Shown here: positions 17,312 through 27,100 of the stretch, in pieces
Numbering within the stretch: the stretch's first letter is position 1
How the letters are laid out: each line of letters opens with the position of its first letter
Position numbers and translations under genes: made by a program
Notes under the pieces: model-generated
What the model was told of the DNA's origin: nothing
What the model saw: the letters and a program-made list of their open reading frames with translations, nothing else
The model's database searches: none
NCBI GenBank assembly: GCA_964432155.1
Contig: CAYSMF010000005.1
Coordinates: 1 to 64,000, forward strand
DNA length: 64,000 bases
Direction of reading: 5' to 3'
From: UBA10438 sp964432155
Lineage (GTDB): Bacteria; Bacteroidota; Ignavibacteria; Kapaibacteriales; Kapaibacteriaceae

Positions 17312-18286
17312 ATGCAACGCGGACCAATTTCCCAGTTCATCGAACACAACTACCGTCACTTCAATGCGGCTGCTCTTGTCGACGCCGCGAAGGGGTACGA
17401 AACACACCTTGCTGAAGGCGGCAAGATGATGATCACGCTTGCCGGTGCGATGAGCACGGCCGAGCTTGGCATCTCGCTCGCAGAGATGATCCGTCAGGAC
17501 AAGGTGCAGATCATTTCGTGCACGGGTGCGAACCTCGAAGAAGACATCATGAACTTGGTAGCGCACTCGCACTACCGCCGCGTTCCAAACTACCGTGACT
17601 TGTCGCCGCAGGACGAGTGGGAGCTTCTCGAAGGGGGCTTCAACCGCGTAACCGATACATGCATTCCGGAAGAAGAAGCATTCCGTCGTATCCAGAAGCA
17701 CATCCACAAACAGTGGAAGATGGCAGAAGACGCTGGTGAGCGCTACTTCCCGCACGAGTACATGTACAAGATGTTGCTCAGTGGCGAGATGGAGCAGTAC
17801 TACGAGATCGATCCGAAGAACTCATGGATGATTGCAGCTGCTGAGAAGAATCTCCCGATCGTCTGCCCAGGCTGGGAAGATTCAACGATGGGCAACATCT
17901 TCGCATCGTACTGCATCAAGGGCGAGCTCACATCAACAACGATGAAGAGCGGTATCGACTACATGGTCTGGCTCGCAGACTGGTACCGTGCGAACTCATC
18001 AGGCAAGGGCGTTGGATTCTTCCAAATCGGTGGTGGCATTGCGGGTGATTTCCCGATCTGCGTTGTGCCGATGATGTACCAAGATCTTGAGTGGCACGAC
18101 GTGCCGTTCTGGTCGTACTTCTGTCAGATCTCCGACAGCACAACATCGTATGGCTCATACTCAGGAGCCGTACCGAATGAAAAGATTACCTGGGGTAAGC
18201 TCGACATCACCACGCCGAAGTTCATCATCGAGTCGGATGCAACAATCGTTGCACCGCTGATCTTCGCCTGGTTGTTGCGTCAGTAA
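17312..18286 (+). CDS. Deoxyhypusine synthase-family protein
   Basis: 324 aa, complete. Shows DHS-family NAD- and polyamine-binding segments: ITLAGAMSTAELG, ISCTGANLEEDIMNLVAHSHY, CPGWEDSTMGN, and the active-site region ITWGKLDI in which K296 aligns with the lysine that carries the butylamine intermediate in eukaryotic DHS. Bacteria lack eIF5A, so the substrate is probably a polyamine (homospermidine or spermidine synthesis) or unknown; this is inference. Preceded by a promoter box. It converges on the nuclease gene with no base between the stops. Confidence 0.9.
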   Translation: MQRGPISQFIEHNYRHFNAAALVDAAKGYETHLAEGGKMMITLAGAMSTAELGISLAEMIRQDKVQIISCTGANLEEDIMNLVAHSHYRRVPNYRDLSPQDEWELLEGGFNRVTDTCIPEEEAFRRIQKHIHKQWKMAEDAGERYFPHEYMYKMLLSGEMEQYYEIDPKNSWMIAAAEKNLPIVCPGWEDSTMGNIFASYCIKGELTSTTMKSGIDYMVWLADWYRANSSGKGVGFFQIGGGIAGDFPICVVPMMYQDLEWHDVPFWSYFCQISDSTTSYGSYSGAVPNEKITWGKLDITTPKFIIESDATIVAPLIFAWLLRQ

Positions 18287-19465
18287 TTACCGCGCTACAA
18301 CAAACCGTACCGACGTCGTTCCGCCCGATACCACATATGTGCCTGACGCAAGTGCGCCAAGCATAACGCGTGCTGTTGTATGACGTGAGCGCACGTTGGC
18401 GACGTGCTTCCCAGTGGTTGTGTAGATGCTATACAGCACATCATCCTGTACGCCGCGTAACGTAAGGTAGGGGGCTTGCCATGTTGCTGTGAGTGGCGAC
18501 TCTTCCGCGCCTGTTGCAATGCTTGCCTCTTGATCACCAAGCACGACGTCTGTGTATACCGGGAGATGGTCGGATGCGCACTTGAGGGCTTGTGCAATTT
18601 CGCTCGACACCTTCGTATTCACAGGATCGTCGATCGACTTGTTGAAGCGTACTTGTCCGTCGTTGCCGAACACCGTGTACGAGTTGCTGATCATGCGCGG
18701 CGAGAGTTCGGCGCTCATGAAGATGTAGTCGAATCGGTCGTCGATACCGCCATCAACACCACCACCGCATCCCGAGATGTTGGTGAGACGCGTCGACTGT
18801 GTGTAGAGGCTTGCATACTCCGCCGAGTTGCGACGCCAGTTTGCTCCCATTGGGTCGACAAACTTGCGCGCTGCGGTTGGACCCGTGAGTGATGTGTAGG
18901 CAACCTCGGAGGTGCCGTACATGTTGAAATCACCAGCGATAATCACATTGCGTTGCTTCGTCATTGTTGCGAGCAATGCATTGATTTCACGTCCACGCTG
19001 TGATGCATCTGACGAATTGTCGGATGCTTTCAGGTGAACCGAGTAGACAACCACAGTATCAGCAATCGTGTTGTCGTGCGGACGGAGGGCGAGGGTGACT
19101 TCGAGAATGTTGCGCAGTTCCGTAGGGATGATGCGCGTACCGATGAGATCGAACTTCGATTGATCGAAGAACACCAAATGATCAGAGTCGGGTCCGTCGA
19201 TGAACGGCGTTGATGCGTACGAACCCCACGAGAGTACATCGGAGACAAACAGTGGCACCGTTGTGCCATCGATTACTTCCTGACAGACAACAACGTGCGG
19301 ACGTATTGTCTCGAGAATGCGACGGAACTGTGGCACGCGTCCATCTTCATTCGCCTGTGAGAACTTGAGCAGGTTATATGTGCACACACGGACGGTGTCT
19401 GCTGCACGGGAGGAAGCCCCCCAGAGCATGCTCACGAGGGCAAGGGTTGCGACTGTACGAATCAT
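18287..19465 (-). CDS. Secreted endonuclease/exonuclease/phosphatase-fold protein with T9SS sorting domain
   Basis: 392 aa, signal peptide about 1-21 (ending SRAAD). The EEP fold is complete: RVCTYNLLKF, VVVCQEV (metal-binding glutamate), VVYSVHLKA, IIAGDFNMYGTSE, FDYIFMS and the catalytic ASDHLPVY. This suggests a DNase or phosphodiesterase; the substrate is not determined. The last about 70 residues (from LTATWQAPYLTLRGV) form a T9SS sorting domain, so it is probably a surface or secreted enzyme that could feed on extracellular DNA or lipids. A perfect TAGTTTTG box ends 4 bases before the ATG. The preceding same-strand gene ends 31 bp upstream. Confidence 0.88.
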   Translation of the reverse strand: MIRTVATLALVSMLWGASSRAADTVRVCTYNLLKFSQANEDGRVPQFRRILETIRPHVVVCQEVIDGTTVPLFVSDVLSWGSYASTPFIDGPDSDHLVFFDQSKFDLIGTRIIPTELRNILEVTLALRPHDNTIADTVVVYSVHLKASDNSSDASQRGREINALLATMTKQRNVIIAGDFNMYGTSEVAYTSLTGPTAARKFVDPMGANWRRNSAEYASLYTQSTRLTNISGCGGGVDGGIDDRFDYIFMSAELSPRMISNSYTVFGNDGQVRFNKSIDDPVNTKVSSEIAQALKCASDHLPVYTDVVLGDQEASIATGAEESPLTATWQAPYLTLRGVQDDVLYSIYTTTGKHVANVRSRHTTARVMLGALASGTYVVSGGTTSVRFVVAR

Positions 19466-19469
19466 GCAA

Positions 19470-19477
19470 CAAAACTA
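19470..19477 (-). promoter_or_regulatory. TAnnTTTG -7 box before the secreted nuclease gene
   Basis: TAGTTTTG on the minus strand ends 4 bases before the ATG at 19465, predicting a transcript with almost no leader. Confidence 0.5.
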
Positions 19478-19496
19478 CGCCGATTGCGCGAGCATG

Positions 19497-20191
19497 TCAG
19501 CTCTTCAAGGCAGGAATTCGCAGTTCATATTCCACACCCGTAGGCACTACGGCGTGGATAACCTCGTTCGCAGCTGCGATGTCTTCGATCGTGATCACGA
19601 TGCGACGTCCATCGCGCATACGCAGATCAATGCCGGTCTTGCCGCGCCANNNNNNNNNNNNNNNNNNNNNNNNNNNNNNNNNNNNNNNNNNNNNNNNNNN
19701 NNNNNNNNNNNNNNNNNNNNNNNNNNNNNNNNNNNNNNNNNNNNNNNNNTCACGATGCGACGTCCATCGCGCATACGCAGATCAATGCCGGTCTTGCCGC
19801 GCCATACGTAGCCTGTAATCTTGGAGAAGTTCCACCGGATGCCCCATCCGCCGAACTCTCCGAATGGACTCACCTTGCGGACGATAATGCGCTCTACGTC
19901 GCCCCATGCGAATGTGCGCGGCTTGCGATGAAATGGCGTGAACCGTAGTTGCACGCCCTCGGTGGTTATGCCGATGTGGAGCGTTGAGCGCGACATCACA
20001 AGCCACAGGGATCCAAAGATTGTCGCGTGAAGACCGACTGGTATCAGGAACTCATCTGGGGCAAATGATACCTGCCCATCCACTGCAAGCAAGACAGCAG
20101 TGAAGATGATGAAGGCCAAACTGAATCCGCCGGCGCCCAGCATTACCCAGTTCATAACCCGCGGTGCGCGCTGATGTTCTGTGAACGTCAT
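19497..20191 (-). CDS. Small membrane protein with PH-like domain, interrupted by a false assembly gap
   Basis: As given, the frame is broken by 100 N. If the N run and one copy of the 55-bp flanking duplication are removed, the frame from ATG 20191 reads through to TGA at 19497 (540 bases, 179 aa). The N-terminus has two membrane segments (about 12-36 and 45-65); then a beta-rich bacterial-PH-like part with VERIIVRKVSPFGEFGGWGIR and IDLRMRDGRRIVIT. It ends TGVEYELRIPALKS. Function unknown. Its start lies 17 bp from the divergent MATE-like gene. Confidence 0.75.
19595..19804. repeat. 55-bp direct duplication flanking the gap
   Basis: 19595-19649 and 19750-19804 are identical 55-mers directly abutting the N run on each side. 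Both encode the same peptide segment (WRGKTGIDLRMRDGRR) on the minus strand. This is the picture expected from two contigs that overlap by 55 bases and were scaffolded without merging. Confidence 0.92.
19650..19749. other. Assembly gap (100 N)
   Basis: Exactly 100 N, a conventional unknown-length filler. No sequence can be read here. Because the flanks overlap and collapsing them restores an open frame, no genuine sequence is likely to be missing. Confidence 0.97.
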
Positions 20192-20208
20192 GGGGGCTAA
20201 TTTGCACA

Positions 20209-21519
20209 ATGAAATCTCCACGTGATGTGTTGCGGTTCTGGATTCCGCTGAGTCTGACATGGATGATGATGTCCATCGAAGGACCAATCCTTACCTCGGC
20301 CATTGCACGACTGCCCTTCGACGCGATTAATCTGGCTGCCTATGGTGTGGCATTTGCCATTGCCATGCTGATCGAATCGCCCGTCATTCAACTTCTGTCA
20401 ACATCCGTAGCGCTTGCCCGCGATGCGGCGTCGATGGCTGTCCTCAAGCGCTTTACATGGCGCGTTAACATCGGTGTGACGATCGGAATGATCGTTGTGA
20501 CGATACCGCCTGTGTACGATCTGTTGATGACGCATGTGATCGATCTGCCCCTGCAGGTCGAGCAGGCCATGTACTGGGGTTTGGTGTGCCTGATTCCGTG
20601 GCCGGGTGCCATCGGCTACCGTCGATTCTATCAGGGCATCATGATTCGCCATGGCTTTACCCGTCAGGTAGCCTATGGCACGGCGATGCGACTCATCACG
20701 ATCGTCGTGGTTGGGGTGATCCTTCTCGTGATTGGTACCATCCCGGGTGTGATTCTCGGCACCGTGACCCTGTCGACAGCGGTGATCTTCGAGGCGATTG
20801 CAACGCGGTATATGGCACGTGAAGCCCTCAAGGTCTACGCACATCAGCCGGCGTCGAGTCAGCCCCCTGCCACGATGCGCGAGATCACCAAGTTCTGGCT
20901 GCCCCTTGCTGCAACCTCGGCGATCGGGTTCATAGTAACGCCGATGCTCGCCATGTTCATGAGTCGCATGCCGAATGCCATCGAGTCACTCGCGGTTCTG
21001 CCGGTTGTGGACTCGTTCGTGTTCTTCTTCCGAAGCTTCGGGTTCTCCTACCAAGAGGTGGGGGTGGCCCTGATCGGACAGCGTTTTGAGGGGTATGCGG
21101 TTGTGCGCCGGGTGGGCGTGTGGATCATGCTTGCCACCACGGCGGCACTGGTTGCGATCGCATTTACGCCGCTTCTGGGCGTCCTCTACGAGGCTGCATA
21201 TGGTCTGAACCCGCTCCTGACGGAGTTCGCCATGCCGCCGACAACCGTTCTGATCATCCTGCCGAGCATTGCCGTGGCGTACTCACTCCATCGGTCGGTG
21301 CTGATTTCTGCCCGACAGAACATGAAGGTGGCGATCTCGACGGTACTGGAGGTTTCGGGCATTGCCCTGGTGATGTCCATCCTCGTAACCACCACCTCGT
21401 TGCAGGGGGCGATGGCAGCCGCCGTGGCGATGGCCGTCGGACGTATCGGATCGACGCTCTATCTGTGGGTTACAGCCCGTAAAGCCCTGCGTTCGGAGCC
21501 GTCCGTTCGGTATCTTTGA
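20209..21519 (+). CDS. MATE/ANKH-like multidrug/oligosaccharide-flippase superfamily membrane protein
   Basis: 436 aa, about 12 transmembrane helices in two homologous halves; each half begins with a similar phrase (FWIPLSLTWMMMSIEGPILTSAI and FWLPLAATSAIGFIVTPMLA), the internal repeat typical of the MOP superfamily. Resemblance to the ANKH branch is by reading only. A transport role across the inner membrane is likely; the substrate cannot be inferred. The ATG lies 4 bases behind CTAATTTG, a near match to the local promoter box. The fused Dpp-type ATPase follows within 6 bases of the stop. Confidence 0.72.
   Translation: MKSPRDVLRFWIPLSLTWMMMSIEGPILTSAIARLPFDAINLAAYGVAFAIAMLIESPVIQLLSTSVALARDAASMAVLKRFTWRVNIGVTIGMIVVTIPPVYDLLMTHVIDLPLQVEQAMYWGLVCLIPWPGAIGYRRFYQGIMIRHGFTRQVAYGTAMRLITIVVVGVILLVIGTIPGVILGTVTLSTAVIFEAIATRYMAREALKVYAHQPASSQPPATMREITKFWLPLAATSAIGFIVTPMLAMFMSRMPNAIESLAVLPVVDSFVFFFRSFGFSYQEVGVALIGQRFEGYAVVRRVGVWIMLATTAALVAIAFTPLLGVLYEAAYGLNPLLTEFAMPPTTVLIILPSIAVAYSLHRSVLISARQNMKVAISTVLEVSGIALVMSILVTTTSLQGAMAAAVAMAVGRIGSTLYLWVTARKALRSEPSVRYL
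21511..21518 (+). promoter_or_regulatory. TAnnTTTG -7 box before the fused ABC ATPase gene
   Basis: TATCTTTG lies inside the 3' end of the MATE-like gene and ends 6 bases before the ATG at 21525. A near-leaderless transcript is predicted; no clear -33 element. Confidence 0.45.
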
Positions 21520-21524
21520 CGCGT

Positions 21525-23318
21525 ATGACTCCACTTCTTGAGGTTCGCAACCTCGTTACCGAATTCCGCTCCGACGTCTACAACGTCAAGGCGGTAAACG
21601 ACGTCTCGTTCACGGTCCATAAGGGTCGCACACTCGGCATTGTTGGCGAGTCCGGCTCGGGAAAATCTGTGACCAGTTTGAGCGTGATGCGGTTGATCCA
21701 AACACCTCCGGGGAAGATCACCGGCGGACAGGCCCTGTTCCATGAACAGGATGGATCGGTCACCGATCTGTTGACGCTCCCTGAGGAGAAGATGCGGTCG
21801 TACCGCGGCAACAAGATCGCGATGATCTTCCAAGAGCCGATGACATCGCTCAACCCTGTGTTCACCTGTGGCGACCAGATCATTGAAGCGATTCGTCTGC
21901 ATCAGCAGGTGAGCAAGGATGAAGCACGCGCACGCGCGCTGCAGCTCCTGCAAGAAGTCAAGCTGCCGCGTCCGGAACAAATGATGACGTCGTATCCGCA
22001 CCAGCTCTCGGGCGGACAGAAGCAGCGCGTGATGATTGCAATGGCAATGTCGTGCAATCCAGCGCTGTTGATTGCCGACGAGCCAACGACGGCACTTGAC
22101 GTAACTGTGCAAGCGACAATTCTCGACTTGATGCGCGGCTTGCAGAAGAAGCACGACATGTCGATGATGTTCATCACGCACGACCTTGGTGTGATCGCAG
22201 AGATCGCCGACGATGTGATCGTGATGTACAAGGGCAAGATCGTCGAGGCAGGGCCCGTGCTGCAGATCTTCGAGGATCCTCAGCACCCATACACCAAGGG
22301 CTTGCTGGCCTGCCGTCCGCGTCTTGATACAAAGCTGAAGGTGCTACCGACGGTGCGCGATTTCATGGAAGAGACGGAATCGGGCGAGATCACGATTAAG
22401 TCCAATGAGCGCGTCGACACACTCGTACACGATTTGTCGTTCAGTGCCGAGGAGATTGCTGCGCGTACAGCATCGCTCGCTGCCACAGCGCCACTGCTTG
22501 ATGTCAAGAACCTCGAAGTACACTTTCCGATCAAGAGCGGATTGCTCGGTCGAACATCAGGACACGTGAAGGCTGTCGACGGAATTTCCTTCGACGTCAA
22601 GCCGGGCGAAACACTTGGTCTGGTGGGTGAGTCGGGTTGCGGAAAGACGACAACTGGACGTGCTATTCTGCGCCTCGTCGAACCAACCGGTGGTTCCGTC
22701 CACTTCGATGGTCGCGATGTACGCGCACTCGGGACGTCGGACCTCAAGCATCTTCGCAAAGACTTTCAAATCATCTTCCAAGATCCGTACTCATCGCTGA
22801 ATCCTCGATTGAGTGTTGGCAGTGCGATCATGGAAGTGCTCACTGTGCACGGTATCGGCGCAAATGATGCTGAACGCAAGGAGCATGTGCTCTACTTGCT
22901 CGACAAGGTGAACTTGCTGCCGCGGCACTTCTCAAACTACCCGCACGAGTTTTCGGGCGGACAACGTCAGCGGATCTGTATCGCACGTGCGTTGGCACTG
23001 AAGCCGAAGCTGCTCATCTGCGACGAAAGCGTGAGCGCACTCGACGTATCGGTGCAAGCGCAGGTGTTGAACCTTCTCGTTAACCTGCGTGATGAGTTCA
23101 ATCTCACCTACATCTTCATCTCGCACGACTTGTCGGTTGTGAAGTTCATCAGCGATCGTATCGCTGTGATGAATGCTGGGAAGATTGTCGAGATGAACAC
23201 ATCGCATGCGCTCTACGACAACCCGCAGGATGCATACACACGACGTTTGATTGATGCGATTCCGACAGGCACGCTCGACGTGATTCGTCGTCGCATGCAG
23301 GAGCCTCAAGCCTCATGA
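21525..23318 (+). CDS. Dipeptide/oligopeptide-type ABC transporter, fused double ATP-binding protein
   Basis: 597 aa with two complete nucleotide-binding domains of the DppD and DppF types (as in YejF/GsiA). Domain 1: Walker A GESGSGKS near 37, signature LSGGQKQRVMIAMA, Walker B LLIADEPTTALD. Domain 2 from about residue 325: Walker A GESGCGKTT, signature FSGGQRQRICIARAL, Walker B LLICDESVSALD. Each is followed by the oligopeptide-type tail (HPYTKGLLA; DAYTRRLIDAIP). No permease or substrate-binding protein is adjacent, so its partners must be elsewhere. The ATG at 21525 is chosen over an in-frame TTG three codons upstream. Overlaps the next gene by ATGA. Confidence 0.92.
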   Translation: MTPLLEVRNLVTEFRSDVYNVKAVNDVSFTVHKGRTLGIVGESGSGKSVTSLSVMRLIQTPPGKITGGQALFHEQDGSVTDLLTLPEEKMRSYRGNKIAMIFQEPMTSLNPVFTCGDQIIEAIRLHQQVSKDEARARALQLLQEVKLPRPEQMMTSYPHQLSGGQKQRVMIAMAMSCNPALLIADEPTTALDVTVQATILDLMRGLQKKHDMSMMFITHDLGVIAEIADDVIVMYKGKIVEAGPVLQIFEDPQHPYTKGLLACRPRLDTKLKVLPTVRDFMEETESGEITIKSNERVDTLVHDLSFSAEEIAARTASLAATAPLLDVKNLEVHFPIKSGLLGRTSGHVKAVDGISFDVKPGETLGLVGESGCGKTTTGRAILRLVEPTGGSVHFDGRDVRALGTSDLKHLRKDFQIIFQDPYSSLNPRLSVGSAIMEVLTVHGIGANDAERKEHVLYLLDKVNLLPRHFSNYPHEFSGGQRQRICIARALALKPKLLICDESVSALDVSVQAQVLNLLVNLRDEFNLTYIFISHDLSVVKFISDRIAVMNAGKIVEMNTSHALYDNPQDAYTRRLIDAIPTGTLDVIRRRMQEPQAS

Positions 23319-24109
23319 TTGAGCTTCGCGGACTCCGTAAGGCGTTTGGAACAAAGGTTGTTCTTAATGGCGTCGACCTAGCAATTCCCAACGGGAAGAC
23401 GACTTGTATCATCGGTCGCTCGGGATGCGGCAAGAGTGTTCTCTTGAAGCATATCGTTGGGCTGCTCTCAGCCGACGACGGTACGGTGAGCATCGACGGA
23501 CACGATGTGTCGCTGCTGAGTAAGAAAGATCTGTTCTCTCTGCGTCGCCGTATTGGATACGTCTTCCAGGGGGCAGCGCTGTTCGACTCGCTGAACGTCT
23601 ATGAAAACGTTGTGATCGGATTGGTTGAACACGGCGAGAAAGATGAAGCGCTGTTGCAGGCAGAAGGGCGACGTGTACTGAGTGCCGTCGGTCTCGTGCC
23701 TGATCCAGCAACAGTTGGAACGGAAGCATTCGAGCGCGAGTTCTCCATTCTCGCGTCGAAAAAGCCAAGCGATCTCTCGGGAGGGATGAAAAAGCGCGTT
23801 GGCGTTGCACGAGCACTCGTCGGTAAACCGTCGTACATCTTTTACGACGAGCCAACGACGGGTCTCGACCCTGTGACATCGCAACAGATCGATGATTTGG
23901 TGGGATATGTTGCTGAAACACAAGGCGTCACATCGGTGGTGATTACACACGACATGTTCAGTGTGTACAACATTGCCGACTACGTCATCATGCTTGATGG
24001 CGGTCGTGTTCAGTTCGCTGGCACAGTTGCCGAGTTGCGATCAACAACCGATCCGGTTGTTGTCGAGTTTTTGGATCGCTTTGATCCGAAGGTGTACATC
24101 AAGGTGTAA
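23315..24109 (+). CDS. MlaF-type ABC transporter ATP-binding protein
   Basis: 264 aa ATPase of the Mla/Ttg2A branch, which moves phospholipids between inner and outer membrane for envelope asymmetry. Walker A GRSGCGKS near 31-38, Q-loop YVFQGAALFDSLNVYENV (typical of MlaF), signature LSGGMKKRVGVARAL, Walker B YIFYDEPTTGLDP, H-loop ITHDM. The partner permease MlaE and MCE protein MlaD are not adjacent. Coupled to the upstream ATPase by a 4-base overlap although the two belong to different transporter families. Confidence 0.88.
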   Translation: MIELRGLRKAFGTKVVLNGVDLAIPNGKTTCIIGRSGCGKSVLLKHIVGLLSADDGTVSIDGHDVSLLSKKDLFSLRRRIGYVFQGAALFDSLNVYENVVIGLVEHGEKDEALLQAEGRRVLSAVGLVPDPATVGTEAFEREFSILASKKPSDLSGGMKKRVGVARALVGKPSYIFYDEPTTGLDPVTSQQIDDLVGYVAETQGVTSVVITHDMFSVYNIADYVIMLDGGRVQFAGTVAELRSTTDPVVVEFLDRFDPKVYIKV

Positions 24110-24144
24110 CTCTTGATCGTGCGCTGTCATCTTTACTGCTCCCA

Positions 24145-27100
24145 ATGTCTCTTCCGATCTCTACTATTGTGCATCACGTGATTCGATCCATGCCGCGTAT
24201 CCTCGCATTGCTCCTGTGCATCGCACTGGTTGGGGGAATCGACGCAACAGCACAAATGACCATGACGCCGGTGAACATTCCCGGCGTGGGTTCACATGTC
24301 GACTACGCAACGTATCCACAGCTGCGTGTTCGCTTCCGTGCAACACGTGCAGGTCAACCTGTAACGCTCACCACGCGCGACGTGTTCGTGCTTGAAGTGA
24401 ATCGCTACGTCCGTATCGACTCGCTCACGCAGGAAGCACCCGGACTCTACACGGCGCGCTACTCAACCTCTTCGTTTGGAGAAGCGGAAACATCGTCGAT
24501 GTACGGGATTTCTAATGGCGATGTTGGTACAATCACGGTGCCGCTGAGTGGGTTTACCGCTACCCGTGGTGCGAGTGTGATTCTGCTTGATAGCACGTTC
24601 CGCCGGGTTCCATACTTCATTGATTACGGCGATGTCGCTGTTGGCACGGAGAAGCTTATCAAGCTGAACGTCAAGGCGATGGGTTCAACGAAGGACGCAC
24701 GTGGCGTCGAACGCAATGTGCGCATTGATACGATCAAGACGCTGTCGTCAAACTTCCGCGTTGTGTGGAAGGGTACCTATGGAACGAAGCCACCACCAAC
24801 AACGATTGAGCCAGGGGGCGATTATCGTCTCGACCTGATTTGCACGCCGAAGACGAGCGGTGCGATTAGTGATGTGCTGACCGTTGTGTACGAAGGTGGT
24901 TCTACGTTCAACGTGATGGTCTTTGCTAACACACCAACCTATAAGCCAACGCCCGTGTTGCGCGTGCTGTCACCGAACGGTGCCGAGAACTTCACGCCAT
25001 GTCAGCAGGTCCCGATTCGTTGGAAGGGAGCCATCCCTGGTTTCTATGCACACGTTGAGTTCAGCCCAGATAACGGTAAATCATGGAATCTGATCGATTC
25101 AACAACGGATTCGTCAATCGTCTGGACCGTTCCGAACACGTACACATCGAATGCACGCATCCGTGTGTATCAAAAGCAGGGGGCGAGCGGTGCCCGCTGG
25201 CTTCGTGGTGAACGTTCACCAGCAACGAATCTCACATTCAGTGCTGATGGACGCTATCTCGCTGTGAGCTACGAATCAGGATTGATCCTTGAGTACGACG
25301 TTGTTAGTGGAGCTGTCGTCAATACGTTTGTCGCAGAGGGTGCTGTAGCACCCGTGACGCGAATCAGCCGCCTTACCTACATCGGTTCAACCCGCAACAT
25401 CGCAGCCGTCCTCAATCGCGAAGCACCGCAGCGCGATCAGGTGCAGATCTTCACTGCTGGTGGTTCAACACCAAGTGCGCGTGCAGATGTCGACATGCCG
25501 AATGTGATTGAAATTGGCTCATCAACAACGGGCGATCGCGTGATCGTGGTTGGTGCTCCAGCTGGACGTGTTCGGTTCTATGATGCAACAACGCTGACAG
25601 AAGATCAACCAATCGTACTCACCGCGCCATCATCGGCAGCCACGTTTGCCGATGGCGTGCTCACGGTTGCGCAGATCGATGGTGATGTTGTGCGATATGG
25701 TACAACAACTCGTGCTGAGCTGTCGCGATATCAGACGGACCTTGCACGCTTTGCCGGTCCAGCGCCGTATACCGTTGCATCGACATCAACGGCTGGCCTT
25801 GTCGCCATCGGTGGTGCGGCAAATCTTGGTCCCGGCGGAAGTGCTGATCCAGGTAAGGGCAACAGTCCGATGGAACAGCGCACGCTCATCTACGATACAA
25901 AGCAGAATGCGCTGATTCGTGTTGCCTATCGTGAAGGCTTGAACACTGTTGGTCTCACGTTCAACCAGAGCGAAACGTATTTGACGATGGGCTTCGAAGG
26001 ACAACCGCAGATTCGACAGTACGACATTGTCAATCGGCAGATCGCTGGTCCGATCCTCGGCATGCCCGGACACAGCAACGTACTGCGCGATATCGAGTAT
26101 GGTCCGGACGGATCCACACTTGCCTCATGTTCCAACGATCAAGTCGACAACGTGCTTCTGCGTCGCATCATCTCGCCAGAAGAAGATCGCAGTGACACCA
26201 CATTCCAGATCGTCGCGCTCGACATGCAGATTCGCGAGATCTCTGTTGGTCGACATTACATCGGCACCCGTGTCGATACCGTGATTACGGCCACGATTTG
26301 CAACAATGGTGTTGTACCGGCAGTGTTCACATACGGCACGCTGTTACGCAACAACTGGCTCACGTTGGTCGACCCAATCGAGAACGACACCGTACTTCCA
26401 GGTGCGTGTCTTGGTCTGCGCTTCCGCGCTGTTCCGCTTGATACGGGGCGCCTGGTCGACACACTCGAAATTCAGGCATGTGAAGCGCGCTTCCGCATTC
26501 CATTCGTGATCACGAGTGTTGATCGATCCCTCGCACTCTCGGGTGATGGTACAGACTTTGGTGAAGTCTGCGTTGCTGATACCGGACGTCGTACGATTAC
26601 GATCGTGCGAAACGACGATCCAATTCCGGTCGTGATCGATGGTATTACGATGCGAAAGGGAACGCAAACGCAGTTCCGCATTCGCGGCATAACGCCTGGC
26701 ACAACGCTCGCGCCGGGTGCAACACAGCAGATCGAATTGCTCTTCACGCCGCGTCGTCTCGGGAATGACACTGATGATGTGGTGATTACCTACGCAGGAC
26801 AAACCAGCGTCACGCGGAGAATTCGTGTCTTCGGATATGGGGCAGGAGCTGATATCGCAATTAGCCACCCTACGCTCGCCTTCATTCCAGAAGTCACTGA
26901 GCGCACCGTCACACTTGGCAATCGTTCAGCAAATGCCGTCACGCTTAATGCAGCATCACTTCCAGCGGGCGCTCCGTTTGTGTTGCTGACGCCACTGCCG
27001 ATCACAATTCCTTCCGGTGATTCAATTCAACTGCGCGTTCAGTACACTGGTGGTGCGATTCGTCCGAATGATCGGATGGACTTTGCCTTTGTTCCATGCG

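Noticed and set aside
19595..19804. 55-bp direct repeat as an IS target duplication or tandem repeat
   Set aside because: Copies abut a 100-N gap exactly and collapsing one restores a gene, so an assembly overlap is simpler.
19317..19818. Open frames running across the N gap on the plus strand
   Set aside because: They exist only because unknown bases read as no stop; the collapsed minus-strand gene is better supported.
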